The translations under genes and the position numbers were made by a program. Positions 8,910-18,161 of a DNA stretch of 64,000 nucleotides are shown here, piece after piece. The stretch covers positions 35,599-99,598 of the forward strand of contig JAETOE010000010.1 in NCBI GenBank assembly GCA_021771815.1, written 5' to 3'. Position 1 is the first letter of the stretch. Each line of letters begins with the position of its first letter. The notes beneath the pieces were generated by a model that did not search any database, was not told the origin of the DNA, and worked only from the letters and a program-made list of their open reading frames with translations. The stretch comes from Roseburia hominis (lineage in GTDB: Bacteria; Bacillota; Clostridia; Lachnospirales; Lachnospiraceae).

Positions 8910-10403
8910 ATGAAAAAAGAGCAGCCGCTTTACGATATGCTAATTTCATATGGCAGGACGGATATGTACCCGTTTCATATGCCGGGGCACAAGAGACAGC
9001 CGCTTTCCTTTCCGAATCCCTATACGGCGGATATTAGCGAGATCGACGGCTTTGACAATCTCCATCACGCGGAGGGAATCTTAAAGGAGGCGCAGGAGCG
9101 CGCCGCTGCGGTCTATGGTTCAAAGCGCTGTTATTATCTGGTGAACGGAAGTACCTGCGGGCTGCTCGCGGCAATCTGCGCCGCTGCCGGAAGAGGGGAT
9201 AAGGTGCTCGTGGCGCGCGGCAGCCATAAAGCGGTGTATCATGCACTCGCGATTCAGGGACTTAATGCGGAATATCTTTATCCGGTCATCACCGGAAATG
9301 ATTTACAGGGGCAGGTTACGCCGGAGCAGGTGGAAGATGCATTGAAAGAGCATCCCGACATCCGGGCGGTCATTATCACTTCCCCCACCTATGAGGGAAT
9401 CATTTCAGATATTGCCGGAATTGCAGAGTGCGCCCATGCGCACGATGTGCCGCTTATTGTGGATGAGGCGCATGGCGCGCATCTCGGTTTTGGCGGCGGT
9501 TTTCCGGAGAATGCAGTGCGTCTCGGTGCGGACGCAGTTATCATGAGCCTGCACAAGACCCTTCCATCGTTTACACAGACAGCGCTCCTGCATCTGACTT
9601 CCGACAGAATTGCGCCGGAGCGCATCGAGCGTTACCTTGGAATCTTCGAGACAAGCTCGCCGTCGTATTTGTTCATGGCGGGTATGGATGCATGTGTGCG
9701 GATGGTGGAAAAAGACGGAGAGCGGCTTTTTGCAGATTATAGAAAGAGGCTGGATGCGTTCTATCAAAAGACAGCGGATTTGAAATATTTGCATATCATG
9801 AAAAGAGAGGATTTGACGCCGGAGGAGGCATACGGCTGGGACGACTCCAAGCTTGTGATCTTTGCGAAACGGTTGGGAAAAACAAATATTACAAATGTAA
9901 AATGCGGCGTTGAAAGTTCGATGTGCGCAGGTGCGGGCACGATGCTTCATGAACGCCTGCTGCACGACTATCATCTTCAGATGGAGATGGTGTCGGCGGA
10001 TTATGTACTCGGTATGACGAGTATCATGGACACGGACGAGGGCTTTGCGCGGCTGTCCGCGGCGCTGCATGAGATTGACCTGGAGCTTGCCGGGGGCATA
10101 GAGGCAGTCAGCACTCCATGTGAGCAGGGGTTCACGGCGCAGATGTACCGCAGCAATCCACGCGAAATGCAGATTTACCAGGCGATGGAACTGCCATATC
10201 AGGAGGTATCCTTTGCGGAGGCTGGGGGTGAGATGTCCGCAGATTATGTGTATCTGTATCCGCCGGGGATTCCGCTCATCGTTCCGGGCGAGGTCATCAC
10301 GTCAGAGTTTTTGGAGAGAATCCGGGAATGCATCAGATACGGGCTACGTGTGGAAGGGCAGGCAAATCTTTCCGAGGAGCGGATAAAGATTGTATATTTT
10401 TAA
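8910..10403 (+). CDS. PLP-dependent arginine/lysine/ornithine decarboxylase (YaaO/SpeA type)
   Basis: Fold-type I PLP enzyme of the Orn/Lys/Arg decarboxylase group, probably feeding polyamine synthesis. It starts near PLYDMLISYGRTDMYPFHMP, has FHMPGHKR, the cofactor aspartate in LIVDEAHGAHLGF and the Schiff-base lysine in MSLHKTLPSFTQ. The C-terminal domain ends YLYPPGIPLIVPGEVI, typical of the Firmicutes short form. The start ATG at 8910 has AAAAGGAAAG upstream. An ATG at 8880 lacks a site. At 497 residues it matches B. subtilis YaaO/SpeA. It opens the yaa block, as yaaO does in Bacillus. Confidence 0.9.
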   Translation: MKKEQPLYDMLISYGRTDMYPFHMPGHKRQPLSFPNPYTADISEIDGFDNLHHAEGILKEAQERAAAVYGSKRCYYLVNGSTCGLLAAICAAAGRGDKVLVARGSHKAVYHALAIQGLNAEYLYPVITGNDLQGQVTPEQVEDALKEHPDIRAVIITSPTYEGIISDIAGIAECAHAHDVPLIVDEAHGAHLGFGGGFPENAVRLGADAVIMSLHKTLPSFTQTALLHLTSDRIAPERIERYLGIFETSSPSYLFMAGMDACVRMVEKDGERLFADYRKRLDAFYQKTADLKYLHIMKREDLTPEEAYGWDDSKLVIFAKRLGKTNITNVKCGVESSMCAGAGTMLHERLLHDYHLQMEMVSADYVLGMTSIMDTDEGFARLSAALHEIDLELAGGIEAVSTPCEQGFTAQMYRSNPREMQIYQAMELPYQEVSFAEAGGEMSADYVYLYPPGIPLIVPGEVITSEFLERIRECIRYGLRVEGQANLSEERIKIVYF

Positions 10404-10432
10404 AGACTATATTATACTAGAGGGTACAGCGA

Positions 10433-11014
10433 ATGGGAAAAATCTATTGTATGATGGGAAAAAGTTCGTCGGGCAAAGATACATTATATAAGATGCTTCT
10501 CCAGGATAAGGAGTTGTCGTTAAAAACAGTCGTTCCATATACGACACGTCCGATGCGCGCAGGAGAGAGAGACGGTGTAGAGTATTATTTCTGTGACGAA
10601 GAGCGGCTCGCGGAACTTGAGACAGCGGGAAAGGTCATTGAACTGAGGGCATATGATACCGTGCACGGCGTGTGGAAGTATTTTACCGTGAGCGATCATC
10701 AGATGGAGGATGAGACGCGGGACTATCTTCTTATCGGTACGCTGGAATCCTATCAGAAACTGAAGTGTTACTTCGGAAAAGAGAGGGTTGTTCCGATATA
10801 TATTGAGGTGGAGGACGGCGTTCGCTTAGAGCGTGCCCTGCAGAGAGAGCGCACACAGAAAGAGCCGCGGTACGAGGAGATGTGCCGCAGATTCCTTGCA
10901 GATTCTATGGATTTCTCGGAGGAGAAGCTTCGGGAAGCGCAGATTACCACCAGATTTGAAAATGAGAATTTAGAAGAAACCGAACAAAATATTAAGAAAT
11001 ATATGTTACAATAA
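10433..11014 (+). CDS. Guanylate-kinase-like protein at the tmk position
   Basis: P-loop kinase of the guanylate kinase/MAGUK fold. The Walker A is MGKSSSGKDTL. The GMP-binding region shows PYTTRPMRAGERDGVEYYF, close to the canonical S-x-T-T-R-x-x-R-x-G-E. Residues LLIGTLESYQKLK replace the usual VLLDIDVQG-type segment, and the C terminus is shortened around QITTRFENENLEE. The length is 193 residues. In Bacillus the gene between yaaO and yaaR is thymidylate kinase. Here the slot holds this protein, so it may be a diverged paralogue rather than the essential Gmk. It sits 29 bases after the decarboxylase, probably in the same operon. Confidence 0.8.
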   Translation: MGKIYCMMGKSSSGKDTLYKMLLQDKELSLKTVVPYTTRPMRAGERDGVEYYFCDEERLAELETAGKVIELRAYDTVHGVWKYFTVSDHQMEDETRDYLLIGTLESYQKLKCYFGKERVVPIYIEVEDGVRLERALQRERTQKEPRYEEMCRRFLADSMDFSEEKLREAQITTRFENENLEETEQNIKKYMLQ

Positions 11015-11052
11015 TATTGTAGGGCGATACTTTTTGGAAAGAGGGTGGCATT

Positions 11053-11493
11053 TTGGACATTAAAGTCAATCAGGCGGCTCCGGTGACGCAGGTGCCGGAT
11101 ACGGTCACGACAGAGACGGGCGACGGGACGTTTAAGTTCACGCTGGCGAGTGCCATTACGGATGCGGAGCTTCAGGCGAAGGTAGACAGCCTGTTGTCCG
11201 ACATTACTTTTCAGGGAAACCGGATCGCCGAGCACATGGATATCCGGGATATGAGGAAATACAGGGAACTGATTCGCGAATTCATGAATGAAGTCGTATA
11301 CCGTTCTCACAAGTTTTCGCGGGAAAATTTTCTCGACCGCAAAGGCCGCCACAGGGTCTACGGACTCATTAAGCTGATCGATGCGAATCTGGATGAACTT
11401 GCGCAGGAGCTTGTCAAGGATGAGAAGGATCATATTTCTATCCTGAACAAGATCGGAGAAATCCGGGGACTTCTGTTGGATATCCTGACTTAG
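11053..11493 (+). CDS. YaaR family protein (DUF327)
   Basis: A 146-residue helical protein of unknown biochemical role, conserved in Firmicutes between tmk and holB. Recognisable parts are [39 protein letters not shown] and the C-terminal [14 protein letters not shown]. Translation appears to start at TTG (11053) with GAGGGTGG upstream; no in-frame ATG fits the conserved N terminus. It follows the guanylate-kinase-like gene by 38 bases. Confidence 0.87.
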   Translation: MDIKVNQAAPVTQVPDTVTTETGDGTFKFTLASAITDAELQAKVDSLLSDITFQGNRIAEHMDIRDMRKYRELIREFMNEVVYRSHKFSRENFLDRKGRHRVYGLIKLIDANLDELAQELVKDEKDHISILNKIGEIRGLLLDILT

Positions 11494-11589
11494 GGAAGCT
11501 ATTTCTTCAGAAAGCGGAAGAGTATTATCCGAGGATAGAATTCATCTGTCGGACAACCAATAGACGACAAATATAATATGGAGGGAAAA

Positions 11590-12642
11590 ATGGCAGGATT
11601 TAAGGAAATCGTAGGTCATGAGCAGATTGTCGAGCATTTGCAGAATGCCATTACCATGGATAAAGTATCACACGCGTATATTATAAACGGGCCGGATAAG
11701 TCCGGTAAGATGATGTTGGCGGAAGCGTTTGCAAAGACGCTGCAGTGCGAACGGCTTGACGGGACGATTGCAGCGGCAAAGGCAGCAGCGGATTTTGGTG
11801 CGTCAGAGGCGGGCAGCAGTGCGGTGGAACCCTGTATGGAGTGCCATTCCTGTAAGCAGGCGGACGGCAGGAACCAGCCGGATATCATCTATGTGAAGCA
11901 TGAGAAGCCGAATACGATATCGGTGGATGATATCCGCACGCAGGTCAACAATGATATTGTAATAAAGCCGTACAGCAGCAGGTATAAGATTTATATTATA
12001 GATGAAGCGGAGAAGATGAACGAGCAGGCACAGAACGCGCTTCTTAAGACGATCGAGGAGCCGCCCACATATGCCGTTCTGATACTTCTGACGACGAATG
12101 CAGCCTCATTTCTGCAGACGATACTTTCCCGCTGTGTGACCTTAAACATTAAGGTTGTGCCGGATGAGAGCATCAAAAAGCTTCTGATGAGCAAATATCA
12201 GATTCCGGATTATCAGGCGGACGTCTGTGTGGCGTTCGCACAGGGAAATGTCGGGAAAGCGATTCAGCTCGCATCCTCGGAGGATTTCAACGAGTTGAAG
12301 GCATCCGCGCTGCAGCTCATCAAGCGTCTGCGCGATATTGAATTGTATGAGATGACGGAGGCGGTAAAGCAGATCGGCGAGTATAAGCTCACAGTCAACG
12401 ATTACTTCGATCTGATGATGATCTGGTACCGCGACGTGCTGCTTTTTAAGGCGACGGGCGATGTGAACGGCCTTATTTTCAAAGACGAGGTGTATGATAT
12501 AAAGAGGCAGGCGGAGAAGAGTTCCTACGAAGGAATCCAGACGATATTGGAGGCGCTGCGCAAAGCGCAGATTCGTCTGAATGCCAACGTGAATTTTGAT
12601 CTGGTGATCGAGCTTTTATTGCTGACTATAAAGGAGAACTAA
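11590..12642 (+). CDS. holB: DNA polymerase III subunit delta'
   Basis: Clamp-loader subunit that helps load the sliding clamp. The AAA+ module begins FKEIVGHEQIVEHLQNAI. The P-loop is degenerate (GPDKSGKMM), as is common for delta'. A zinc-binding cluster CMECHSCKQ follows an alanine-rich insertion, then KIYIIDEAEKMNEQAQNALL (Walker B region), KTIEEPP and the SRC motif in TILSRCVTLNI. The start ATG at 11590 has GGAGGG 5 bases upstream, overlapping an earlier ATG at 11578. At 350 residues it is normal. It is followed one base later by ricT. Confidence 0.92.
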   Translation: MAGFKEIVGHEQIVEHLQNAITMDKVSHAYIINGPDKSGKMMLAEAFAKTLQCERLDGTIAAAKAAADFGASEAGSSAVEPCMECHSCKQADGRNQPDIIYVKHEKPNTISVDDIRTQVNNDIVIKPYSSRYKIYIIDEAEKMNEQAQNALLKTIEEPPTYAVLILLTTNAASFLQTILSRCVTLNIKVVPDESIKKLLMSKYQIPDYQADVCVAFAQGNVGKAIQLASSEDFNELKASALQLIKRLRDIELYEMTEAVKQIGEYKLTVNDYFDLMMIWYRDVLLFKATGDVNGLIFKDEVYDIKRQAEKSSYEGIQTILEALRKAQIRLNANVNFDLVIELLLLTIKEN

Positions 12643-12643
12643 C

Positions 12644-13555
12644 ATGACAAAGGTAGTAGGAGTCCGTTTTCGGAATGCAGGGAAGATTTATTATTTCGGA
12701 CCCGGAGATTTAGATATTCATGCAGGAATGCATGTAATCGTAGAGACAGCCCGCGGGGTGGAGATGGGAACTGTGATGACAGAGCCTAAGACAGTCCCGG
12801 AGGACGAGGTGATCGCGCCGTTAAAGCCTGTCATCCGCATCGCTACAGAAGCGGATGAGAAGACCGTGGAGCGAAATCATGAGAAAGAGAAGGATGCGTT
12901 TAAAATCTGTCTCGAGAAGATTGCCAAGCACAAGCTGGAGATGAAGCTTGTGGAAGCGGAATATACATTTGACAACAATAAGTTGCTCTTTTATTTTACC
13001 GCAGACGGAAGAATTGATTTCCGTGAGCTGGTAAAGGATCTGGCGGCGGTATTCCGCACCAGAATCGAGCTGCGTCAGATCGGCGTCCGCGATGAGACGA
13101 AGATCATGGGCGGTATCGGTATTTGCGGAAGAGAGCTTTGCTGCAACACGTATCTGTCGGAATTTGTTCCGGTTTCGATCAAGATGGCGAAGGAGCAGAA
13201 TCTTTCGCTTAATCCGACGAAGATTTCCGGTGTGTGCGGCAGACTGATGTGCTGCCTTAAGAACGAGGAAGAGACTTACGAATATTTGAACAGCCGTCTC
13301 CCGAACAACGGAGACTACGTGACGACATCTGACGGTTTCAAAGGTCAGGTATCTTCCGTCAACGTCCTTCGTCAGACCGTAAAGGTGTTAATCGAAGTGG
13401 AGGACGAGAAGGAAATTCGGGAATACGGGGTGGACGAGCTTCGGTTCAAGCCGCGGCGCAGAAGGGATAATGTCAAGCTTTCCGCGCAGGAATTAAAGGA
13501 GCTTTCTGCATTGGAGGATAAGGGAGGAAAATCCAAGATCGATGACGCCAAATAA
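12644..13555 (+). CDS. ricT: RicT (YaaT/PSP1 domain), Fe-S regulatory complex subunit
   Basis: In Bacillus, RicT with RicA and RicF forms a complex that carries iron-sulfur clusters and promotes RNase Y processing and the Spo0A phosphorelay. The PSP1 domain is seen from FYFTADGRIDFRELVKDLA through GGIGICGRELCCNTYLSEF and KISGVCGRLMCCLKNEEETY. The cysteine pairs are the cluster ligands. The length is 303 residues. The ribosome site AAGGAG lies in the last codons of holB. Its 3' end overlaps trmN6 by 14 bases. RicA and RicF are not in the window. Confidence 0.93.
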   Translation: MTKVVGVRFRNAGKIYYFGPGDLDIHAGMHVIVETARGVEMGTVMTEPKTVPEDEVIAPLKPVIRIATEADEKTVERNHEKEKDAFKICLEKIAKHKLEMKLVEAEYTFDNNKLLFYFTADGRIDFRELVKDLAAVFRTRIELRQIGVRDETKIMGGIGICGRELCCNTYLSEFVPVSIKMAKEQNLSLNPTKISGVCGRLMCCLKNEEETYEYLNSRLPNNGDYVTTSDGFKGQVSSVNVLRQTVKVLIEVEDEKEIREYGVDELRFKPRRRRDNVKLSAQELKELSALEDKGGKSKIDDAK

Positions 13556-14285
13556 TCTTGTCCACGAAAACGAACGGTTAGACGAATTACATCGGAACGG
13601 CTATTTTATTATTCAGGACCCGGAGCGTTTCTGTTTTGGGATGGACGCGGTTCTTCTCTCCGGTTTTGCCCGGGCAAAAAGAGGAGAGCGTGTGCTTGAT
13701 CTCGGTACAGGCACCGGAATTATTCCGATTCTTATGGAAGCCAAGACGGAAGCGGAGGACTTCACGGCGCTCGAGATTCAGGAGGAGAGTGCGGACATGG
13801 CGCGCCGCAGCGTGCTCTACAATCATCTGGAAGATAGGATCAAGGTCGTAACAGGAGATATTAAGGATGCTTCAAAGCAATTTGGAGCATCTTCTTTTGA
13901 TGTTATTACCACAAATCCACCTTATATGATCGGGCGGCACGGTTTAAGTTCCGGGAATGAGGCGAAGGCGATCGCAAGACACGAGGTGCTCTGTACGCTG
14001 GATGATATTTTAAGGGAGAGCGCGAGACTGCTTGTTCCCGGCGGGAGGTTCTATATGGTTCACCGTCCGTTCCGTCTCGCCGAGATTATGAGTAAGATGA
14101 CGTTCTGTGGAATTGAACCGAAACGTATGCAGCTCGTGTACCCGTATATCGATAAGGAGCCGAACATGGTACTCATTGAGGGATTGCGCGGCGGGAAGTC
14201 GCGCCTTACGGTGGAAAAGCCCCTGATCGTTTATAAAGAGCAGGGCGTATATACAGACGAAATTTATGACATTTACGGTTATTGA
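13542..14285 (+). CDS. trmN6: tRNA1(Val) (adenine(37)-N6)-methyltransferase
   Basis: SAM-dependent N6-adenine tRNA methyltransferase (YabB/YfiC family). It begins near ERLDELHRNGYFIIQDPERF and has motif I VLDLGTGTGIIPILM and the catalytic TTNPPYMIG. It ends with the family's EPKRMQLVYPYIDKEPNMVL. At 247 residues it is normal. The start overlaps the ricT coding end, with GGAGG 12 bases upstream, so translation is likely coupled. Confidence 0.92.
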   Translation: MTPNNLVHENERLDELHRNGYFIIQDPERFCFGMDAVLLSGFARAKRGERVLDLGTGTGIIPILMEAKTEAEDFTALEIQEESADMARRSVLYNHLEDRIKVVTGDIKDASKQFGASSFDVITTNPPYMIGRHGLSSGNEAKAIARHEVLCTLDDILRESARLLVPGGRFYMVHRPFRLAEIMSKMTFCGIEPKRMQLVYPYIDKEPNMVLIEGLRGGKSRLTVEKPLIVYKEQGVYTDEIYDIYGY

Positions 14286-14310
14286 CGGATAGGTATGGAT
14301 AGGAGGCTTT

Positions 14311-15075
14311 ATGTTTAACGATATTGTGATAGGACCGGTTACAATTCATATGTACGGGGTAATGATTGCGGTGGGATTTCTGGCGGCGCTTATGATGACG
14401 CTGCGCCGTGGCAGGAAAAGGGGCTATAATGAGGATATCATTTGGGGCATTTTTTTCTGTGCGATTATCGGTGGAATGGGCGGAAGCCGTATTCTGTATT
14501 ATATTGTAGAGATTCCGCATATTATCGAGGACCCGTCGATCCTCTGGAATTTCAAGAACGGTTATGTGGTCTATGGAGGAGTCATAGGGGGAATTCTGAC
14601 GAGTTGTATTTACTGTAAAGTGAAAAAAGAGACATTTATGCCGTATTTTGACCTGGTGATGCCGTCGGTTTCACTTGCACAGGGCTTTGGGCGGATCGGC
14701 TGTCTTTTTGCGGGCTGTTGTTATGGAAGAGAGACGGATGCCTGGTATGGTATCGTCTTTCACAATTCAAAGCAGGCGCCAAACGGCGTGAAGCTGATTC
14801 CGACACAGATTATTTCCTCCGTGGGAGACTTTATTTTCTGTGGCATTCTGTTATGGTACGCGTCGAAGGAGCCGAAGCACGGGCGTGTGGCGTCCATGTA
14901 TCTTGTGCTCTATGGTGTAGGACGCTTTGCGGTGGAATTTCTCAGAAATGATTACCGCGGCAGTGTCGGCGCACTGTCCACCTCACAGTTTATTTCACTT
15001 GGAATTATAGCAATCGGTATTGGACTCTATGTTCTTGCACCAAAGGCTTTTTGCGAAAGAGCAGGTGAAGGATGA
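14311..15075 (+). CDS. lgt: Prolipoprotein diacylglyceryl transferase
   Basis: Integral membrane enzyme that attaches diacylglycerol to the lipobox cysteine of prolipoproteins. About seven TM segments are visible. Family motifs include IHMYGVMIAVGF, GYVVYGGVIGG and the signature AQGFGRIGCLFAGCCYG, followed by the late GRFAVEFLRNDYRGS. The length is 254 residues. AGGAGG lies before the ATG. It is unusual to find it within the yab block. The window holds several lipoproteins that need it (18524, 22989, 44033). Confidence 0.95.
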   Translation: MFNDIVIGPVTIHMYGVMIAVGFLAALMMTLRRGRKRGYNEDIIWGIFFCAIIGGMGGSRILYYIVEIPHIIEDPSILWNFKNGYVVYGGVIGGILTSCIYCKVKKETFMPYFDLVMPSVSLAQGFGRIGCLFAGCCYGRETDAWYGIVFHNSKQAPNGVKLIPTQIISSVGDFIFCGILLWYASKEPKHGRVASMYLVLYGVGRFAVEFLRNDYRGSVGALSTSQFISLGIIAIGIGLYVLAPKAFCERAGEG

Positions 15076-15158
15076 GGCAGCAGAAGAAGAAATGTAGAGC
15101 CTGGGTATGTTTGAAGAGTAAGAGGAGAATCTTGTAGTTGAATCAGGACGGAGGTATT

Positions 15159-16319
15159 ATGCAGGATATCAGAGAACTCTATGCAGCAGTGGAAGAGCGA
15201 ATGGGGAAGATTGATTTTGCAGCGCTCTGGCAGGATTTTCATCAATATGAGTTCGCGCTTTATACGGGTGATACCGTGTATTTAAAGGATCGCGAGATTG
15301 CGTGGGATGAACGATTTCTGGCGAACACCACCATAACGTTTGAGGGCGGGCAGCTTGCCATCTGGAATATCGGAGCGGAATTGTCCGCGCAGAGAGAGGC
15401 TTACGCTAAAGGGAAGCCGTCCACAGAGAAAGTGCCCTCCGTTGTGGAAAATTTCCCAGAAAACGGACCTGATGTGGATATCCTTACGGCGGGAATGGTG
15501 CATGAGATGTTCCATGCATTTCAGATGGAACAAGGTGAGATGCGGTTTCCGGATGATATTGAAGTGTTGGATTATCCGATGGAAACAGATAATTTTCGGA
15601 TGAAATATGCGGAAAATAAGATTTTGGCACAGACATTTGATGTAACAGACGAGGGAGAACGCCGGGAGCTCTTGCGGGAATTTATGGTATTGCGGGCTGC
15701 GAGACAAAAATGCTTCGGTTCCAAAATCTGCTACGAGGGCAGAATTGAGACGGTAGAAGGAATGGCAGAATATGTAGGGACGAGAGCGCTTTATGTACTT
15801 TCTCCGCGAAAGTACCATGTGCGGGTTGCCGCATATCAGTCTCGATTAAGGGAGCTTTCACAGGATATGTTCGACGTGAGAAACCAGTCATATTATGTGG
15901 GAGCGTTGCTGCTTCTTGCGGCAAAGGAGGCAGGCGTTTCTCTGGCGCATAAGGTCGGCGCAGAGCAAAGGTCTGTCTGGGAGCTCTTAAAGAGTGGGCT
16001 TGATTGTGAGGACGACTTCATGTCTGAGATTTTGGGACAGCGCAGAGAAAAACAAGAGAAAATAGTTCAGGATTTCATACACAAGGCATCCGCTGAGATG
16101 ACGGGAGATTTTGAAATTTGCGGATATGATCCCATGAATATGTTCAAGGTCGGAAATTGGATTTACGGAAGTAATTTTTTCGCATTGCGTGTGACAGGCG
16201 AAAAGGGGATTGACTGTGCTCATGCGGGGGCGCGGCAGGATGAGATAATGAAGCTGTTCGGAGAGACGGTTCTCTGGACAGATGAGACGGGCAGAGTGAA
16301 GAAGTACTACGTGAAATAA
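15159..16319 (+). CDS. Putative zinc metallopeptidase (HEMFH)
   Basis: A 386-residue soluble protein without signal peptide. The motif AGMVHEMFHAFQME is an HExxH zincin site, and GRIETVEGMAEYVGTRAL about 85 residues later offers a Glu for the third zinc ligand. I cannot name a characterised family. The substrate is unknown. The start is chosen as ATG 15159 with GGAGG 4 bases upstream; TTG at 15138 is an alternative. It is placed between lgt and rsmI with short spacers, so it is probably cotranscribed. Confidence 0.75.
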   Translation: MQDIRELYAAVEERMGKIDFAALWQDFHQYEFALYTGDTVYLKDREIAWDERFLANTTITFEGGQLAIWNIGAELSAQREAYAKGKPSTEKVPSVVENFPENGPDVDILTAGMVHEMFHAFQMEQGEMRFPDDIEVLDYPMETDNFRMKYAENKILAQTFDVTDEGERRELLREFMVLRAARQKCFGSKICYEGRIETVEGMAEYVGTRALYVLSPRKYHVRVAAYQSRLRELSQDMFDVRNQSYYVGALLLLAAKEAGVSLAHKVGAEQRSVWELLKSGLDCEDDFMSEILGQRREKQEKIVQDFIHKASAEMTGDFEICGYDPMNMFKVGNWIYGSNFFALRVTGEKGIDCAHAGARQDEIMKLFGETVLWTDETGRVKKYYVK

Positions 16320-16328
16320 AGGAGAACT

Positions 16329-17180
16329 ATGATGGCAGGAAAGCTGTATCTGTGTGCGACGCCAATCGGAAATTTAGAGGATATTACATACCGGGTCTTG
16401 CGCACCTTAAAGGAAGTGGATCTGATTGCGGCGGAGGACACCAGAAATTCCATTAAGCTGTTAAATCACTTTGACATTAAGACACCGATGACAAGCTATC
16501 ACGAGTTCAATAAAATCGAGAAGGCATATCAGCTTGTTGATAAGCTGTGTGAAGGGCAGAATATTGCACTTATCACAGATGCAGGAACGCCGGGAATCTC
16601 CGATCCCGGAGAGGATCTTGTACGAATCTGTTATGAGGAGGGCATCGAGGTGACTTCCCTCCCGGGACCTGCCGCGTGTGTTACGGCGCTTACGATGTCA
16701 GGACTTCCCACGAGACGGTTTGCATTTGAAGCATTTCTTCCGAGGGAGAAAAAGGAACGCGCGGCTGTGCTTGCCGGGCTTGTCAATGAGACGCGCACGA
16801 TCGTCCTTTATGAAGCACCTCATCATCTTGTGAAGACCTTAGAGGAGCTTTATGAGGTACTTGGAGAGCGGCGGCTCACCGTCTGCAGAGAGTTGACGAA
16901 GCACTATGAAGAAAAGACATTAACGACATTCTCTGAAATCCTTAATTACTATAAAGACAATGAACCACGCGGGGAATATGTCTTAGTCATCGAAGGAAAG
17001 ACATTTGAGGAATTAAAGAAAGAGGAGCAGCAGGCGTGGGAGAATATGTCTATTGAGGATCATATGCAGGTATACGAGGATCAGGGAATCGACCGCAAGG
17101 AAGCGATGAAGCTGGTCGCGAAGGACCGCGGCATCAGTAAGCGGGACGTGTATCAGGCGTTGCTTTTACGTGAAGATTAG
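16329..17180 (+). CDS. rsmI: 16S rRNA (cytidine(1402)-2'-O)-methyltransferase
   Basis: Tetrapyrrole-methylase-fold enzyme that methylates C1402 in the ribosomal decoding centre. Conserved blocks are LYLCATPIGNLEDITYR, LIAAEDTRNSIKLLNHF, ALITDAGTPGISDPGEDL, LPGPAACVTALTMSGLP and LYEAPHHLVKTLEEL. The length is 283 residues. AAAGGAG precedes two adjacent ATGs; the second (16332) is equally plausible. It corresponds to yabC and ends the conserved block. Confidence 0.95.
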   Translation: MMAGKLYLCATPIGNLEDITYRVLRTLKEVDLIAAEDTRNSIKLLNHFDIKTPMTSYHEFNKIEKAYQLVDKLCEGQNIALITDAGTPGISDPGEDLVRICYEEGIEVTSLPGPAACVTALTMSGLPTRRFAFEAFLPREKKERAAVLAGLVNETRTIVLYEAPHHLVKTLEELYEVLGERRLTVCRELTKHYEEKTLTTFSEILNYYKDNEPRGEYVLVIEGKTFEELKKEEQQAWENMSIEDHMQVYEDQGIDRKEAMKLVAKDRGISKRDVYQALLLRED

Positions 17181-17190
17181 GAGAATAGAA

Positions 17191-17234
17191 AGAGGCTGCC
17201 ACATTAGAATTGTAGATGCGGCAGCCTTCGTTTA
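17191..17234. terminator. Hairpin between rsmI and the convergent Rpn gene
   Basis: AGGCTGCC-ACAT pairs with ATGC-GGCAGCCT around a roughly 13-base loop. Only a short T stretch follows on plus, so termination strength is uncertain. The stop of the Rpn gene overlaps its end. Confidence 0.6.
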
Positions 17235-18161
17235 CATTGCGGCAATAAAATGTTCAATGGAGTCGGTTTTGGCGGCAAGCTTGAGCCAGCGCTTTAGTGT
17301 ATCGAGATTTGTTTCTTCACAAATTTTTATATTTAATGATTCCGATATCTCTCCCAAATCTTCAAGGAGCTCCAGAACAGACTCTTGCCTTGCCTGAAGT
17401 AGACCTTCATTTCTTCCGTCTTCTCTCTCGTCACTTCGTATCAGAGCCATCACGGCTTCCTCATCATATTCAAAAATACTCATGGCAACTACCTCCGCTT
17501 TGTTTTTTCTGAGAAAATCTTCCAGTATGCCATTTTTGATACATTCATCAACTGCCAGATTGACAGCATCCTCAATATCCATTCGTGAAGCGTAACTGCG
17601 AACAAGATCTACATATTCTGTATATTCTCTTAGAATTCTGCATTGATCCATCAGACGGAGGTTGTTTCCGTGATTGATATTTAAAACGAGTACTTTTAAT
17701 TCCAACTGAGGATCCTTTTCTCGATGGAAAAAGGCGTTGGACAGCTTTAAGAGCTGCTTTTCCGGCTGTGGTGCAGTCCCGTTATAAAACACGATGAAAT
17801 GAGGCGCTGGTATTTTGACCAGATGATTGCGATAGAGCAAATTCTTTTCAACCAGTCGTTCGTACTCCTTTGTCACATATTGCAGGAAACGGAGCGGCAT
17901 GTTTGGATTCCCGGTAGACTGATGTTCATAAAGATTCAGTTCAAAATCGATAATAAATGCTAAATCGTTTTTCATGCTCATGTAAATGGCATTGTCCAGG
18001 GTTACAATTTCGAGTTCTTCCGGGTTGTTGTAGGCATTACCACTGACCGCATTGTAGAGAGAGAGGAGTTCGCGCTTATCCTCGAAAAGCTTGCGGAAAA
18101 CGGTATCCTTGTAATTGCGGGTGACAGATGGTCTGCTGTTCTTTTGGCGTTTTTTCTTCAT
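17232..18161 (-). CDS. Rpn family recombination-promoting nuclease / transposase-like PD-(D/E)XK protein
   Basis: Family of PD-(D/E)xK nucleases that includes E. coli RpnA and is often labelled putative transposase. Seen here: NYKDTVFRKLFEDKRELLSL, LDNAIYMSMKNDLAFIIDFE (nuclease core with the D and E residues), LYEHQSTGNPNMPLRFLQYV and FIVFYNGT. The C-terminal half (residues 200-309) is helical and acidic. The length is 309 residues from ATG at 18161, which has AAGGAGG 5 bases upstream. No terminal repeats or target duplications are seen around it, so it is not an obvious mobile element. Confidence 0.85.
   Translation of the reverse strand: MKKKRQKNSRPSVTRNYKDTVFRKLFEDKRELLSLYNAVSGNAYNNPEELEIVTLDNAIYMSMKNDLAFIIDFELNLYEHQSTGNPNMPLRFLQYVTKEYERLVEKNLLYRNHLVKIPAPHFIVFYNGTAPQPEKQLLKLSNAFFHREKDPQLELKVLVLNINHGNNLRLMDQCRILREYTEYVDLVRSYASRMDIEDAVNLAVDECIKNGILEDFLRKNKAEVVAMSIFEYDEEAVMALIRSDEREDGRNEGLLQARQESVLELLEDLGEISESLNIKICEETNLDTLKRWLKLAAKTDSIEHFIAAM

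Noticed and set aside
17232..18161. The Rpn gene as a complete insertion sequence
   Set aside because: No terminal inverted repeats or target duplication are visible on either side.
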